DNA of 52,099 nt, taken from positions 1 to 52,099 of the forward strand of contig NZ_EQ973636.1 of assembly GCF_000157915.1 (NCBI RefSeq), given 5' to 3'. Position numbers and translations under genes: made by a program. Below, piece after piece: positions 18,013 to 27,727 of the stretch. The stretch's first letter is position 1. Every line of letters begins with the position of its first letter. Source of the stretch: Phocaeicola coprophilus DSM 18228 = JCM 13818. GTDB lineage: Bacteria > Bacteroidota > Bacteroidia > Bacteroidales > Bacteroidaceae. The notes beneath the pieces are model-generated. The model was not told the DNA's origin and ran no database searches. It saw only the letters and a list, made by a program, of their open reading frames with translations.

Positions 18013-19002
18013 ATGAAATATTCTCTGATTATTCCTGTATATAATCGTCCTGATGAAGTGGACGAACTGTTGCAGAGTCTGACGGAACAGCGTTTCAAGG
18101 ACTTTGAAGTGATCGTAGTGGAAGACGGTTCTGCCGTTCCTTGCAAGGATGTGGTGGAGAAGTATACCGCCTGTCTGGATATACATTATTATAATAAGCC
18201 CAATTCCGGTCCCGGGCAGACCCGCAACTACGGAGTGGAACGTAGTCAGGGTACTTACGTGCTGATTCTGGATTCAGACTGTGTCTTGCCGCCCGGTTAT
18301 CTGGAAGCTATTGAAGCAGAGCTGGGCCGTGAACCGGCAGATGCCTTCGGAGGACCCGACCGGGCACATGATTCTTTTACAGACGTACAGAAAGCCATCA
18401 ACTATGCCATGACTTCATTTTTTACGACCGGAGGCATCCGTGGCGGTAAGAAGAAAATGGATAAGTTCTATCCCCGCAGTTTTAACATGGGAGTGCGGAC
18501 GGAAGTTTATCGGGCATTAGGCGGATTTTCCCACATGCGTTTCGGCGAAGATATTGATTTCAGTATCCGGATTTTCAAGGGAGGCTATCGCTGCCGCCTG
18601 TTTCCTGAAGCCTGGGTATGGCACAAACGGCGTACCGATCTGAAGAAATTCTTCAAGCAGGTGCATAACTCCGGCATCGCACGTATCAATCTTTATAAGA
18701 AATATCCCGAGTCACTGAAGCTGGTTCATCTGCTTCCGGCTGCCTTTACCGTCGGTGTCGTGCTGGTTCTGCTTGCAGCACTGGTGTGCCCCTGGAGCCT
18801 GTTGCTGCTGGCCTTGTTTGCCCTGATTATCTGCGTGGACTCTTCTTTGCAAAATAAAAGTCTGAAAATAGGTATGCTTTCCGTGGTTGCAGCGTTCATA
18901 CAGTTAACAGGATATGGAAGCGGATTCCTGCGGGCCTGGTGGAAACGTTGTGTGCTGGGCAAGGATTCTTTCTCCGCTTTCGAGAAAAACTTTTACCAAT
19001 AA
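18013..19002 (+). CDS. Family 2 glycosyltransferase, membrane-associated
   Basis: A 329-residue GT2 enzyme. The GT-A domain begins YSLIIPVYNRPDEV, has VVEDGS, the metal/nucleotide motif LDSDCVLP, and GEDIDFSIR as the likely acceptor/base motif. Near the C-terminus a hydrophobic hairpin (about 245-280) should anchor it to the inner membrane. Donor and acceptor are not known. It overlaps radC by one base (TAATG at 19000-19004), so the two are translated together although their roles seem unrelated. Confidence 0.88.
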   Translation: MKYSLIIPVYNRPDEVDELLQSLTEQRFKDFEVIVVEDGSAVPCKDVVEKYTACLDIHYYNKPNSGPGQTRNYGVERSQGTYVLILDSDCVLPPGYLEAIEAELGREPADAFGGPDRAHDSFTDVQKAINYAMTSFFTTGGIRGGKKKMDKFYPRSFNMGVRTEVYRALGGFSHMRFGEDIDFSIRIFKGGYRCRLFPEAWVWHKRRTDLKKFFKQVHNSGIARINLYKKYPESLKLVHLLPAAFTVGVVLVLLAALVCPWSLLLLALFALIICVDSSLQNKSLKIGMLSVVAAFIQLTGYGSGFLRAWWKRCVLGKDSFSAFEKNFYQ

Positions 19003-19694
19003 TGAGTAATGAAAAGCTCAACATCAATCAATGGGCGAAAGAAGACCGTCCGCGTGAAAAAATGATGCTTCATGGCCCGGGAGCCTTGAGCAATGCCGAA
19101 CTGCTTGCCATTCTGATCGGTTCGGGCAATACGGAAGATTCGGCTGTGGAACTGATGCGTAAGGTTCTTGATGACTGCAGGAACAGCCTGAGCGAACTCG
19201 GCAAGCGCAGCGTGGACGATCTTTGTGCCTATAAAGGAATCGGGCCGGCCAAGGCCATTACTATTCTTGCCGCTTCGGAACTGGGCAAACGCCGTAAAGA
19301 CGAAGGTCCGTCAGAACGTCTCCGGGTGCGCTGTTCACAAGACATTTTCCTTTATTTTCATCCCCTGATGTGCGATCTTCCTGTCGAAGAATGCTGGGTG
19401 ATGCTGCTCAATCAGGCCTCCCGTCTGATAGATGCCCTGCGTATCAGTCAGGGCGGACTGGCTTCCACGCAGGTAGATGTCCGCTGCATTTTGAGGGAAG
19501 CCCTTCTGAAACGGGCCACGGCACTGGTGCTTTGTCACAATCATCCTTCGGGAAACACCCGTCCCAGCACGGACGATGACCGTCTGACCCAGGCGCTCAG
19601 TCAGGCAGCCAAAGTGATGAATATCCGGATGCTCGATCATCTGATCGTTTCCGACGGCGGTTATTACAGCTATGCTGACGAAGGCAGGCTCTGA
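19002..19694 (+). CDS. radC: RadC family protein (JAB/MPN metalloprotein)
   Basis: A 230-residue RadC. N-terminal helix-hairpin-helix part (AELLAILIGSG, YKGIGPAKA) followed by the JAB1/MPN domain with LCHNHPSGNTRPSTDDD, the zinc-binding signature, and DHLIVSDGGYYSYADEG at the end. Once named for DNA repair, its actual role remains unsettled. The start at 19002 is chosen as the family start; the frame's earlier ATG (18939) overlaps the glycosyltransferase by 63 bases and adds no conserved sequence. Confidence 0.93.
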   Translation: MSNEKLNINQWAKEDRPREKMMLHGPGALSNAELLAILIGSGNTEDSAVELMRKVLDDCRNSLSELGKRSVDDLCAYKGIGPAKAITILAASELGKRRKDEGPSERLRVRCSQDIFLYFHPLMCDLPVEECWVMLLNQASRLIDALRISQGGLASTQVDVRCILREALLKRATALVLCHNHPSGNTRPSTDDDRLTQALSQAAKVMNIRMLDHLIVSDGGYYSYADEGRL

Positions 19695-19697
19695 ATG

Positions 19698-19728
19698 TTG
19701 TGTATGGAAAATAAAATTGTTATTTTTG
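19698..19728 (+). promoter_or_regulatory. Promoter of the MIP18-type gene and lpxH
   Basis: TTG (19698-19700), 20-bp gap, TATTTTTG (19721-19728); good consensus match, about 29 bp before the ATG at 19757. Confidence 0.6.
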
Positions 19729-19756
19729 TGCTCTCGTAATATAAAAGCTTGATTAT

Positions 19757-20077
19757 ATGGACAACGAAGCAAAACTGAAGATAGAGGAACGGATTATCGA
19801 TATGCTGAAAACCGTGTACGACCCGGAAATTCCGGTCAACGTATATGACCTGGGACTGATTTACAAGATAGACCTGCAGGATGACGGTGAACTGACGATC
19901 GATATGACTCTGACGGCTCCCAACTGTCCGGCAGCAGAGTTTATCATGGAAGACGTGCGTCAGAAAGTAGAATCCGTAGACGGAGTGAAAGCTGCGCAAG
20001 TCAATCTGGTGTTCGAACCGGAATGGGACAAGGATATGATGACCGAAGAAGCAAAACTGGAACTGGGCTTCCTGTAA
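19757..20077 (+). CDS. MIP18/DUF59-family iron-sulfur assembly protein (SufT-like)
   Basis: A 106-residue protein with the DUF59 pattern: DPEIPVNVYDLGLIYKI, then TLTAPNCPAAEFIMEDV with the conserved cysteine in the NCP motif, and a C-terminal VNLVFEPEWDKDMM. Members help load Fe-S clusters onto target proteins (SufT, PaaD-like). No suf genes are in the window, so it would act as an accessory factor. It precedes lpxH by 44 bp and shares its promoter. Confidence 0.88.
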   Translation: MDNEAKLKIEERIIDMLKTVYDPEIPVNVYDLGLIYKIDLQDDGELTIDMTLTAPNCPAAEFIMEDVRQKVESVDGVKAAQVNLVFEPEWDKDMMTEEAKLELGFL

Positions 20078-20121
20078 GATGGGGCCTGTTGCAGCAAGCT
20101 ATCAATAAAAAAGAGACGACT

Positions 20122-20901
20122 ATGGAACAAGCGATGAAGAATGTTTATTTTCTCTCGGATGCCCATCTGGGCTCACGGGCAATTCCGCACGGACGTACCC
20201 AGGAGCGGAGACTGGTGAATTTTCTGGATAGCATTAAAGACCGCGCATCGGCTGTTTACCTGCTTGGTGATATGTTCGATTTCTGGTATGAATTCAGGCT
20301 GGTCGTCCCCAAAGGTTATACACGATTCCTGGGAAAATTGTCTGAACTGACAGACAAAGGAGTGGAAGTACACTTTTTTATTGGCAACCACGACATCTGG
20401 TGTGGTGATTATCTGGAAAAGGAATGTGGCGTGACGATCCATCGCGAACCGCTCACCTGCGAGATTTACGGCAAGGAATTTTATCTGGCCCATGGTGACG
20501 GACTGGGAGATCATGACCGCAAATTCAAGTTCCTGCGTGCCATGTTCCACAGCAAACTGCTGCAGCGGATGTTTTCTGCACTTCATCCGCGCTGGAGCAT
20601 CGACTTCGGACTGGAGTGGGCAAAGCACAGCCGCATGAAGCGTGAGAACGGCCGCGAGCCGGACTACATGGGTGAGGACAAGGAACCTCTGGTGCTTTAT
20701 ACCAAAGAATACCTGAAGAATCATCCGGATATCAACTATTTCATCTACGGCCATCGTCACATCATGCTCGATCTGATGCTGACGCGGAATACGCGTCTCA
20801 CCATTCTGGGCGACTGGATCAATGACTTCTCGTATGCCGTTTTTGACGGAGAAAACTTTTTCCTGGAGCAATACATCGAAGGAGAGACAACACTCGGATA
20901 A
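20122..20901 (+). CDS. lpxH: UDP-2,3-diacylglucosamine diphosphatase (LpxH-type metallophosphoesterase)
   Basis: A 259-residue calcineurin-like phosphoesterase. Metal-binding motifs in order: FLSDAHLG, GDMFDFWYE, IGNHDIW, AHGDGLGDHD and YGHRH. The arrangement DxH / GDxxD / GNHD / GHxH and the length fit Bacteroidetes LpxH, which hydrolyses UDP-2,3-diacylglucosamine to lipid X at the cytoplasmic membrane in lipid A synthesis. The ATG at 20122 follows an AAAGAGACGACT leader and starts right at the conserved MKNVYFLSDAH; the longer frame from 20023 overlaps the upstream gene and is rejected. Confidence 0.88.
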   Translation: MEQAMKNVYFLSDAHLGSRAIPHGRTQERRLVNFLDSIKDRASAVYLLGDMFDFWYEFRLVVPKGYTRFLGKLSELTDKGVEVHFFIGNHDIWCGDYLEKECGVTIHREPLTCEIYGKEFYLAHGDGLGDHDRKFKFLRAMFHSKLLQRMFSALHPRWSIDFGLEWAKHSRMKRENGREPDYMGEDKEPLVLYTKEYLKNHPDINYFIYGHRHIMLDLMLTRNTRLTILGDWINDFSYAVFDGENFFLEQYIEGETTLG

Positions 20902-20946
20902 ATGATTGGGGGAGAAAGACTGTTTTCTTCCTGACGGGATAAAAAG

Positions 20947-20979
20947 AGCCCGGCCTCGCTGTCGCAGCGAAGCCGGGCC
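20947..20979. terminator. Bidirectional terminator between lpxH and the beta-barrel gene
   Basis: GCCCGGC (20948-20954) pairs with GCCGGGC (20972-20978), with an inner TCGCT/AGCGA stem. Leftward it is followed by CTTTTT, rightward by CTTTCT. Confidence 0.85.
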
Positions 20980-21028
20980 TTTCTACTTATTAAAACTTGA
21001 ATTTAACTTGAATTTATTTATGTGCTTC

Positions 21029-21754
21029 TTAAAACTTGAAGCCAATCTTGATGGTCGGAGCGGCTAAGATTCCAAAATTATGATTCTTTGCCTGTAAATT
21101 GCTTAATCCTGCCTGAGGCTTAATCAATGTACTGTTATAAGTGTAAGCGAACGGATCAACCTGTGCACCTACAAACAGTCCGTCAGTGATGTAATATTCT
21201 ACACCGCCGGTCAATGCACCGCGGATGTTGAAAGCTTCACCAATTGATTTGCCCATGCTATACTCATCATCCGTGTAAGAAGAGTTACGCCCGTAAGCAT
21301 AACCAATTCTTGCACCAGCATAGAGATATAAACCATCGACTTTCGTTTTGAAGTAACGATCTACACCTGTGTATACATTAAATTGTACAAAAGTTTCATC
21401 GTCTACAGCTTGATATTCGGGAACATCACCATATTCATAACCACTTCCCGGAAGTCCTACGCAACCCGGGCGTTTGCTGATGTTCATTCCGCCTCCTAAA
21501 ACCAGTTTCCATTCATCCAGGAAAAACCAACCACCTTCGATACCCACAGACAAATTCTTGTCATTCCAATTAGTTGAGGCGGCTTCGAGTTTATAAGAAG
21601 AAGATCTGCCAGCAGCTTCTCCCATTACGCTATTGTTATAGCTCAATGTAGCAGCAACTGTGAAATCATTCTTCTGAGGTCCTTTTTCCTGTGCGTTGGC
21701 AGCAAGTCCAATCATTGGGAGAGCGGCTAATATTAAAAGTTTCTTAATTTTCAT
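21029..21754 (-). CDS. Outer-membrane beta-barrel protein
   Basis: A 241-residue exported protein with signal peptide (MKIKKLLILAALPMIGLAANAQ). The body has alternating hydrophobic strands rich in Gly, Tyr and Phe (FTVAATLSYNNS, GVDRYFKTK, LYLYAGARIGYAYG, YYITDGLFVGAQV) and ends KIGFKF, a terminal-Phe barrel signal. It resembles small 8-10-strand barrels of the OmpA/OprF-like type, without an OmpA peptidoglycan domain. It follows the coiled-coil lipoprotein gene by 83 bp with a strong hairpin between. Confidence 0.8.
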   Translation of the reverse strand: MKIKKLLILAALPMIGLAANAQEKGPQKNDFTVAATLSYNNSVMGEAAGRSSSYKLEAASTNWNDKNLSVGIEGGWFFLDEWKLVLGGGMNISKRPGCVGLPGSGYEYGDVPEYQAVDDETFVQFNVYTGVDRYFKTKVDGLYLYAGARIGYAYGRNSSYTDDEYSMGKSIGEAFNIRGALTGGVEYYITDGLFVGAQVDPFAYTYNSTLIKPQAGLSNLQAKNHNFGILAAPTIKIGFKF

Positions 21755-21773
21755 ATTCTTATTTTTTTATGTT

Positions 21774-21799
21774 AGTTCGGGGAAAACATTCCCCGAACT
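21774..21799 (-). terminator. Intercistronic hairpin between the lipoprotein and barrel genes
   Basis: Perfect 11-bp stem AGTTCGGGGAA/TTCCCCGAACT with an AACA loop. Leftward no strong U-run follows, so it may attenuate or protect mRNA ends rather than fully terminate. Confidence 0.65.
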
Positions 21800-21837
21800 T
21801 TTAAACTTTAATCTATTAGCGTTGCTAGCATAAGCTA

Positions 21838-23529
21838 TTATTCTGCAGAACCACTGTTAAGAGAGGCTTCCAATTGAGATTTGTATTGTTCAGCCATCTT
21901 CTGCAGCAACTCTTTCTTAGATTCCCAATACTCAATCTTCTTTTCTGCATTTTCAATTAGATCTGCATAAGCTGCTTCTCTTTCAGTAGCTGATGCTCCT
22001 CCAGCATTAACATTGTAAATCAATGCTTCTGCTATTGCCAGAGTTTCTTTTTCCAGAGCAATCTGAGTATCACAATCTGCAATTAATGTTTCAGGATCCA
22101 TTGTGTCTGCGATAAGATTGTTTATGCTTTCAACATTAGCTTCTGCTATAGCAAGTTCCTGCATTGCATCCCAATAAGCATCCTTGGCAGCATCTACAGC
22201 CTTTCCTTCCTTGGCCAAAATAGCAGCAACACGGTCTGTATAAGCTTTGTACTTGGTAGCATCGTTAAAGACAGCAACAGCTTCATTGAATTTAGTTTGT
22301 GTAGCTTCTGCTTTTTCAGCTTCCTTTTGGTAATATAATAAAGTATTATTTCCCTGCTTGTTCACTTCTTTTTCCAGGTCAGTATCAACTGCTTCCTGTG
22401 CATCCTTTACAGAATTTAAAAGACTGGAGTGGTCTCCCTTGGGGTCTGCTTTAACCGCATCATTGTATGTTTTCTGAGCAGCTTCAAGTGCTTCTACCAA
22501 TTGCTGATGTCTACCCCATGCTGTATTTTTGTCAGATTTATCTCCTTCAGTTCCCAAATCATCAGTAGCACCCTTTACCATGCTTTCTACCTTACGAGTA
22601 ACTTGAGATAAAGTACTTGCCAGAATTTCAAACTGATTAATTGATGTTGTGCTTTCTTCAGAAACCTTCACTTCTTTTGTAGTAGCAATATTTGTATTCC
22701 AATTCGTAATGTCACCGCTATTGCCCAAATCATTTAATGTGTAGGCTGCTAAAGCTACCTCATTGGTCGGTTCCAAAGTTTCATAATCCGTACTACTTGA
22801 TGGCTTAGTTTCAGATATCTTAGTTACGGTTTCGTTATTAATTGTTTGTTGATAAACATAGCGACGAATAATATCTGCCTTTGCATTTGTGAAGGCATTA
22901 TTTGCTTCTGTCTTGGAATTATCAGCTAAGGATAAAGCCTTATCTTTTTCTGTTTTGGCAGCTTCTGCTTCTGCTTCTTTAGCTTTCAGTTCTTCAATAT
23001 CAGTGGCAGCAAGTGCTTCATAATTATTCTTCAAAGCTTCCTGATAAGCGATGTTTCGGTTAGCTTTAATGATCTCTTCCTGTGCATAGGCAGCAGCTGA
23101 TGAAGAGTCTGCTTTCAGTTCAATCAGATCAAGGCTTTGTTCAGCAATTTCACCAGCAAGGTCATTTACTTGGTCAATAGCATTCTTGTAATCATTATAC
23201 AACTTAGATTGATATTGATTCAGTCCGGTTGCCATTTGCTGCTCTGCCATGGCTTTCAATTGTTGATAATTGGCAAGTTGCTGTTCATATTGTGCCTTAA
23301 GCATAGCTAATTCTGCCTCACTTGTAGCTTCTTTCATCTGAGCTGTAATAGCATCAATTTTAGCTTGTGATTCTTCTTGATCTGCCAGAGCTTGTAATTG
23401 TCTGAGTCTGGCATCACGCATAGCAGTTACTGATGCTGATTCAGTGTCATCAACACAAGAAGTCAAAGTAGTGGAACCGAGTGCAAGTACGGCCATTAAG
23501 GCATACACTGCAATAAATTTCTTTCTCAT
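21838..23529 (-). CDS. Long coiled-coil lipoprotein
   Basis: A 563-residue lipoprotein with lipobox LTSC (C25). Almost all of the mature part is Ala/Glu/Gln/Lys-rich heptad sequence (QALADQEESQAKIDAITAQM, QQLANYQQLKAMAEQQ and so on), predicted to be long coiled coils with a short Thr/Ser/Asn-rich break near the middle. There is no enzyme motif. It may be a periplasmic or surface spacer, perhaps working with the barrel protein encoded next. The start at 23529 gives a proper signal peptide; the frame's earlier ATG at 23586 adds a second hydrophobic stretch. A 19-bp interrupted palindrome lies 71 bp upstream. Confidence 0.75.
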   Translation of the reverse strand: MRKKFIAVYALMAVLALGSTTLTSCVDDTESASVTAMRDARLRQLQALADQEESQAKIDAITAQMKEATSEAELAMLKAQYEQQLANYQQLKAMAEQQMATGLNQYQSKLYNDYKNAIDQVNDLAGEIAEQSLDLIELKADSSSAAAYAQEEIIKANRNIAYQEALKNNYEALAATDIEELKAKEAEAEAAKTEKDKALSLADNSKTEANNAFTNAKADIIRRYVYQQTINNETVTKISETKPSSSTDYETLEPTNEVALAAYTLNDLGNSGDITNWNTNIATTKEVKVSEESTTSINQFEILASTLSQVTRKVESMVKGATDDLGTEGDKSDKNTAWGRHQQLVEALEAAQKTYNDAVKADPKGDHSSLLNSVKDAQEAVDTDLEKEVNKQGNNTLLYYQKEAEKAEATQTKFNEAVAVFNDATKYKAYTDRVAAILAKEGKAVDAAKDAYWDAMQELAIAEANVESINNLIADTMDPETLIADCDTQIALEKETLAIAEALIYNVNAGGASATEREAAYADLIENAEKKIEYWESKKELLQKMAEQYKSQLEASLNSGSAE

Positions 23530-23599
23530 AATAATTAAATAAGTTAGTATTATTAATAATAATGTTTGTTTGAATTTCTCTTGCAAATGTGCTACGGTT

Positions 23600-23618
23600 T
23601 GCCTATCTTAGACAGGCA
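23600..23618. promoter_or_regulatory. Interrupted palindrome upstream of the coiled-coil lipoprotein
   Basis: TGCCTATCT-T-AGACAGGCA: nine-base arms with one mismatch around a single central base, 71 bp ahead of the start. It could be an operator; no regulator is identified. Confidence 0.35.
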
Positions 23619-23929
23619 TTAATCCAAGTGTTCAAGTTTCATGTCCGGGTCTTCGTTTCTCCTTTCATTATTTTAAGGTTTATAAATTGGTTTTTCGTTT
23701 TACCTGTTGCAAACGTACGCAATTGTGTGTTTAGACGCTTGTCAAAGCGTATAAATGCACGTACAAATAGACAAATCGGGCTGTTTTTCGGGAAAAAATG
23801 CCGGATGGGCGGTGTTTTCTGGCTCTAAAGAAGCTGAATTGTTGCAAAAAGATTGAAATGAAAAAATTGTAAAATTCGGGATATTTAGGGTTTATCCTAA
23901 TCAATTTCTCGATGAATTTGACCGGGAGA

Positions 23930-24150
23930 GAAGATGCCGAAACGTTTTATATCAAATCCCGAAGTCTTTTTTTAAAACGCCGAAACATTTTTTAAAAAGC
24001 CCGCGGGCTATTTTCGCTCTGGTGAAGGTATCTGCAGGATGCCCTGACAACGTGCGGTCATTGCCCAGGAATCGTGCGGTCGTTGAGGCCAGATTATGCG
24101 GTCGTTGGGGGCGAATCGTGCGGTCGATTCAGCCGCATTATACGGTCGAT
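23930..24150. repeat. Intergenic ~22-bp periodic hairpin array, copy A
   Basis: The 756-bp space 23530-24285 has no credible gene. From 23938, CGAA or similar tetramers recur at 23938, 23960, 23981, (CGCG) 24002, TGAA 24023, TGAC 24045. The first few sit in small A/T-flanked stems such as GCCGAAACGTTTT, and 23998-24009 is the perfect palindrome AGCCCGCGGGCT. The second half has the core GCGGTC (or ACGGTC) at 24054, 24076, 24098, 24120 and 24142, exactly 22 bp apart, all in the same orientation. The period is not a multiple of three, so it is not coding. Copy B lies at 47930-48150. Confidence 0.75.
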
Positions 24151-24196
24151 TCCGGGAGGTCGTTTCTGGAGGGGGATGGTGAGGGTAAAAATAAAA

Positions 24197-24224
24197 ATCC
24201 CCGGAGATGTGGATCCCCGGGGAT
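24197..24224 (-). terminator. gyrB terminator
   Basis: ATCCCCGG (24197-24204) pairs with CCGGGGAT (24217-24224). Leftward it is followed by TTTTTATTTTT. It lies 62-89 bp after the gyrB stop, between gyrB and repeat array A. Confidence 0.85.
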
Positions 24225-24285
24225 ATCCTCAACTGTAAGATGCGAGGATGGATTTTAAAAATTAAAATTATGAAAAGAAAACACC

Positions 24286-26321
<2,036 letters not shown>

Positions 26322-26401
26322 CGATTTAAACTATTTTTATGTGATGCCTGTGTGAGGGTGGAAACGGGGGATAATGGCGATGGGAGGGGATAAAACGACA
26401 A

Positions 26402-26427
26402 AAGGCTGGATTTATAAATCCAGCCTT
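26402..26427. terminator. rpsT terminator
   Basis: A perfect 26-bp palindrome built from AAGGCTGGATTTA and its complement. Leftward it continues into TTTTGTCGTTTT. It follows the rpsT stop by 28 bp. Confidence 0.85.
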
Positions 26428-26454
26428 CTTATCTCTTTTACGCTAAGCAATTCC

Positions 26455-26709
26455 TTAAGCCAGTTTGCTGATGTGTGCAGCCAGTTTAGACTTCAGGTTT
26501 GCAGCTTTGTTCTTGTGGATGATGTTGCGTTTTGCCAACTTATCCAGCATTTTCTGTACGTTCGGCAACAAAGCTACAGCTTCTGCTTTGTCAGTAGTTG
26601 TACGAAGCTTCTTCACAGCGTTACGCATTGTCTTGGCATAATATCTGTTGTGAAGTCTTCTTTTTTCTTCCTGTCTGATTCTTTTGATAGATGATTTGTG
26701 ATTTGCCAT
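26455..26709 (-). CDS. rpsT: 30S ribosomal protein S20
   Basis: An 84-residue, strongly basic helical protein starting [17 protein letters not shown], with [14 protein letters not shown] and a C-terminal [19 protein letters not shown], the standard S20 pattern. It binds 16S rRNA early in 30S assembly. It begins 42 bp after the tRNA-Glu gene on the same strand with no promoter or terminator seen between, so the two are probably one transcript. Confidence 0.96.
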   Translation of the reverse strand: MANHKSSIKRIRQEEKRRLHNRYYAKTMRNAVKKLRTTTDKAEAVALLPNVQKMLDKLAKRNIIHKNKAANLKSKLAAHISKLA

Positions 26710-26751
26710 CTCGACTAATCTTTAATATTGTTCGTGATTTTGTTTATTATG

Positions 26752-26823
26752 TAGCCCGTGGGGGAATCGAACCCCCCTTTCAAGAATGAAAATCTTGCGT
26801 CCTAACCGATAGACGAACGGGCC
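26752..26823 (-). tRNA. trnE: tRNA-Glu (anticodon TTC)
   Basis: The 72-nt cloverleaf folds fully: acceptor GGCCCGT with ACGGGCT (one G·U), D-stem GTCT/GGAC, anticodon stem CAAGA/TCTTG around TTTTCAT (anticodon TTC), T-stem GGGGG/CCCCC around TTCGATT, discriminator A. CCA is not encoded. It lies directly upstream of rpsT and downstream of a strong promoter. Confidence 0.97.
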
Positions 26824-26886
26824 TTCCTTGATTTCAGGCGATTTTCCTGACTGGCTTTCGAGGACTGTATCTCTCGTTTGCGGATG

Positions 26887-26917
26887 CAAAGGTAGGAAGA
26901 TTTTTCATTCTACCAAA
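26887..26917 (-). promoter_or_regulatory. Promoter of tRNA-Glu and rpsT
   Basis: Read leftward: TTTG (26917-26914), 19-bp gap, TACCTTTG (26894-26887). Transcription would begin near 26881, about 58 bp before the tRNA, leaving a 5' leader to be trimmed. Confidence 0.75.
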
Positions 26918-26980
26918 ACATTTGCTGTTTTTTTTCGCATTTTTCTGCTTAAATGCATCCGGAATGCCTTTTTATTCGGT

Positions 26981-26988
26981 TATCTTTG
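26981..26988 (+). promoter_or_regulatory. Possible -7 box very close to the recO start
   Basis: TATCTTTG ends only 8 bp before the recO ATG at 26997. If used, the mRNA would have almost no leader. No TTG is seen at the standard distance. Confidence 0.35.
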
Positions 26989-26996
26989 CAGGCAGT

Positions 26997-27722
26997 ATGT
27001 TGCGCAAGTCAAAAGGAATCGTTTTGCATACCGTGAAATATAGTGACAAGTCGAATATTGTCCATATTTATACGGAGCAGGGAGGACGGATGTCTTTCCT
27101 CATCCCGGCATCGCGTTCGCGGAAGTCGGCTGTCAACGGGTTGCTGTTTCAACCCCTGTCGCTTGTAGAGTTCGAAGCGGATATCCGTCCGCGTTCCGGG
27201 CTTCACCCCATACGGGAAGCGAAATCCTGGCAGCCCTTTCAGTCATTGCCTTATGATCCTTATAAGTCGGCGATTGCCCTTTTCCTGGCAGAGTTTCTGT
27301 ATCGTGCCCTGAAGGAAGAGGCCGAAAATGCTCCGCTTTTTGCTTATCTGGTTCATTCTGTTCTTTGGCTGGATGCCTGTGATACGAACTTTGCCAATTT
27401 CCATCTGGTCTTTCTGATGCGTCTCTCCCGTTTCCTCGGACTGTATCCCAATGTGGAAGGATATGCCGAAGGGGACTGCTTTGACCTGCTGAATGCTTGT
27501 TTTGTAGCGGAGTCTCCCCGGCATGGCATGTATGTCGGTCCGCAGGAGGCTTCACATATCAGTCTGCTGATGCGTATGAATTATGAAACCATGCATTTGT
27601 TTGCCATGAGCCGGAGAGAACGTAACCGTTGCCTGGAGATCATCAATGAATATTACCGGCTTCATCTGCCGGATTTTCCCGAATTGAAGTCTCTTCCTGT
27701 TCTTCAGGAGCTTTTCGTATAA
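26997..27722 (+). CDS. recO: DNA repair protein RecO
   Basis: A 241-residue RecO. It starts [19 protein letters not shown], the typical N-terminal OB-fold beginning (GIVL....Y.DKS), with [11 protein letters not shown] after it; the C-terminal helical domain ends near [17 protein letters not shown]. It helps RecA load onto SSB-coated DNA during gap repair. No cysteine zinc cluster is visible, unlike some RecO proteins. The start at 26997 is chosen because the longer frame from 26922 adds a Phe-rich non-conserved leader. It converges with the ABC permease gene, whose stop is 6 bp away. Confidence 0.9.
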   Translation: MLRKSKGIVLHTVKYSDKSNIVHIYTEQGGRMSFLIPASRSRKSAVNGLLFQPLSLVEFEADIRPRSGLHPIREAKSWQPFQSLPYDPYKSAIALFLAEFLYRALKEEAENAPLFAYLVHSVLWLDACDTNFANFHLVFLMRLSRFLGLYPNVEGYAEGDCFDLLNACFVAESPRHGMYVGPQEASHISLLMRMNYETMHLFAMSRRERNRCLEIINEYYRLHLPDFPELKSLPVLQELFV

Positions 27723-27727
27723 CCGTT

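Noticed and set aside
23930..24150. CRISPR array
   Set aside because: The repeats are too short and too close (22-bp step), there are no unique 30-40 bp spacers, cores occur in both orientations in copy B, and no cas gene is in the window.
24022..24258. 78-codon frame inside repeat array A
   Set aside because: The 22-bp period shifts the frame at each unit, and the frame runs through the gyrB terminator; no similarity to the frame in array B.
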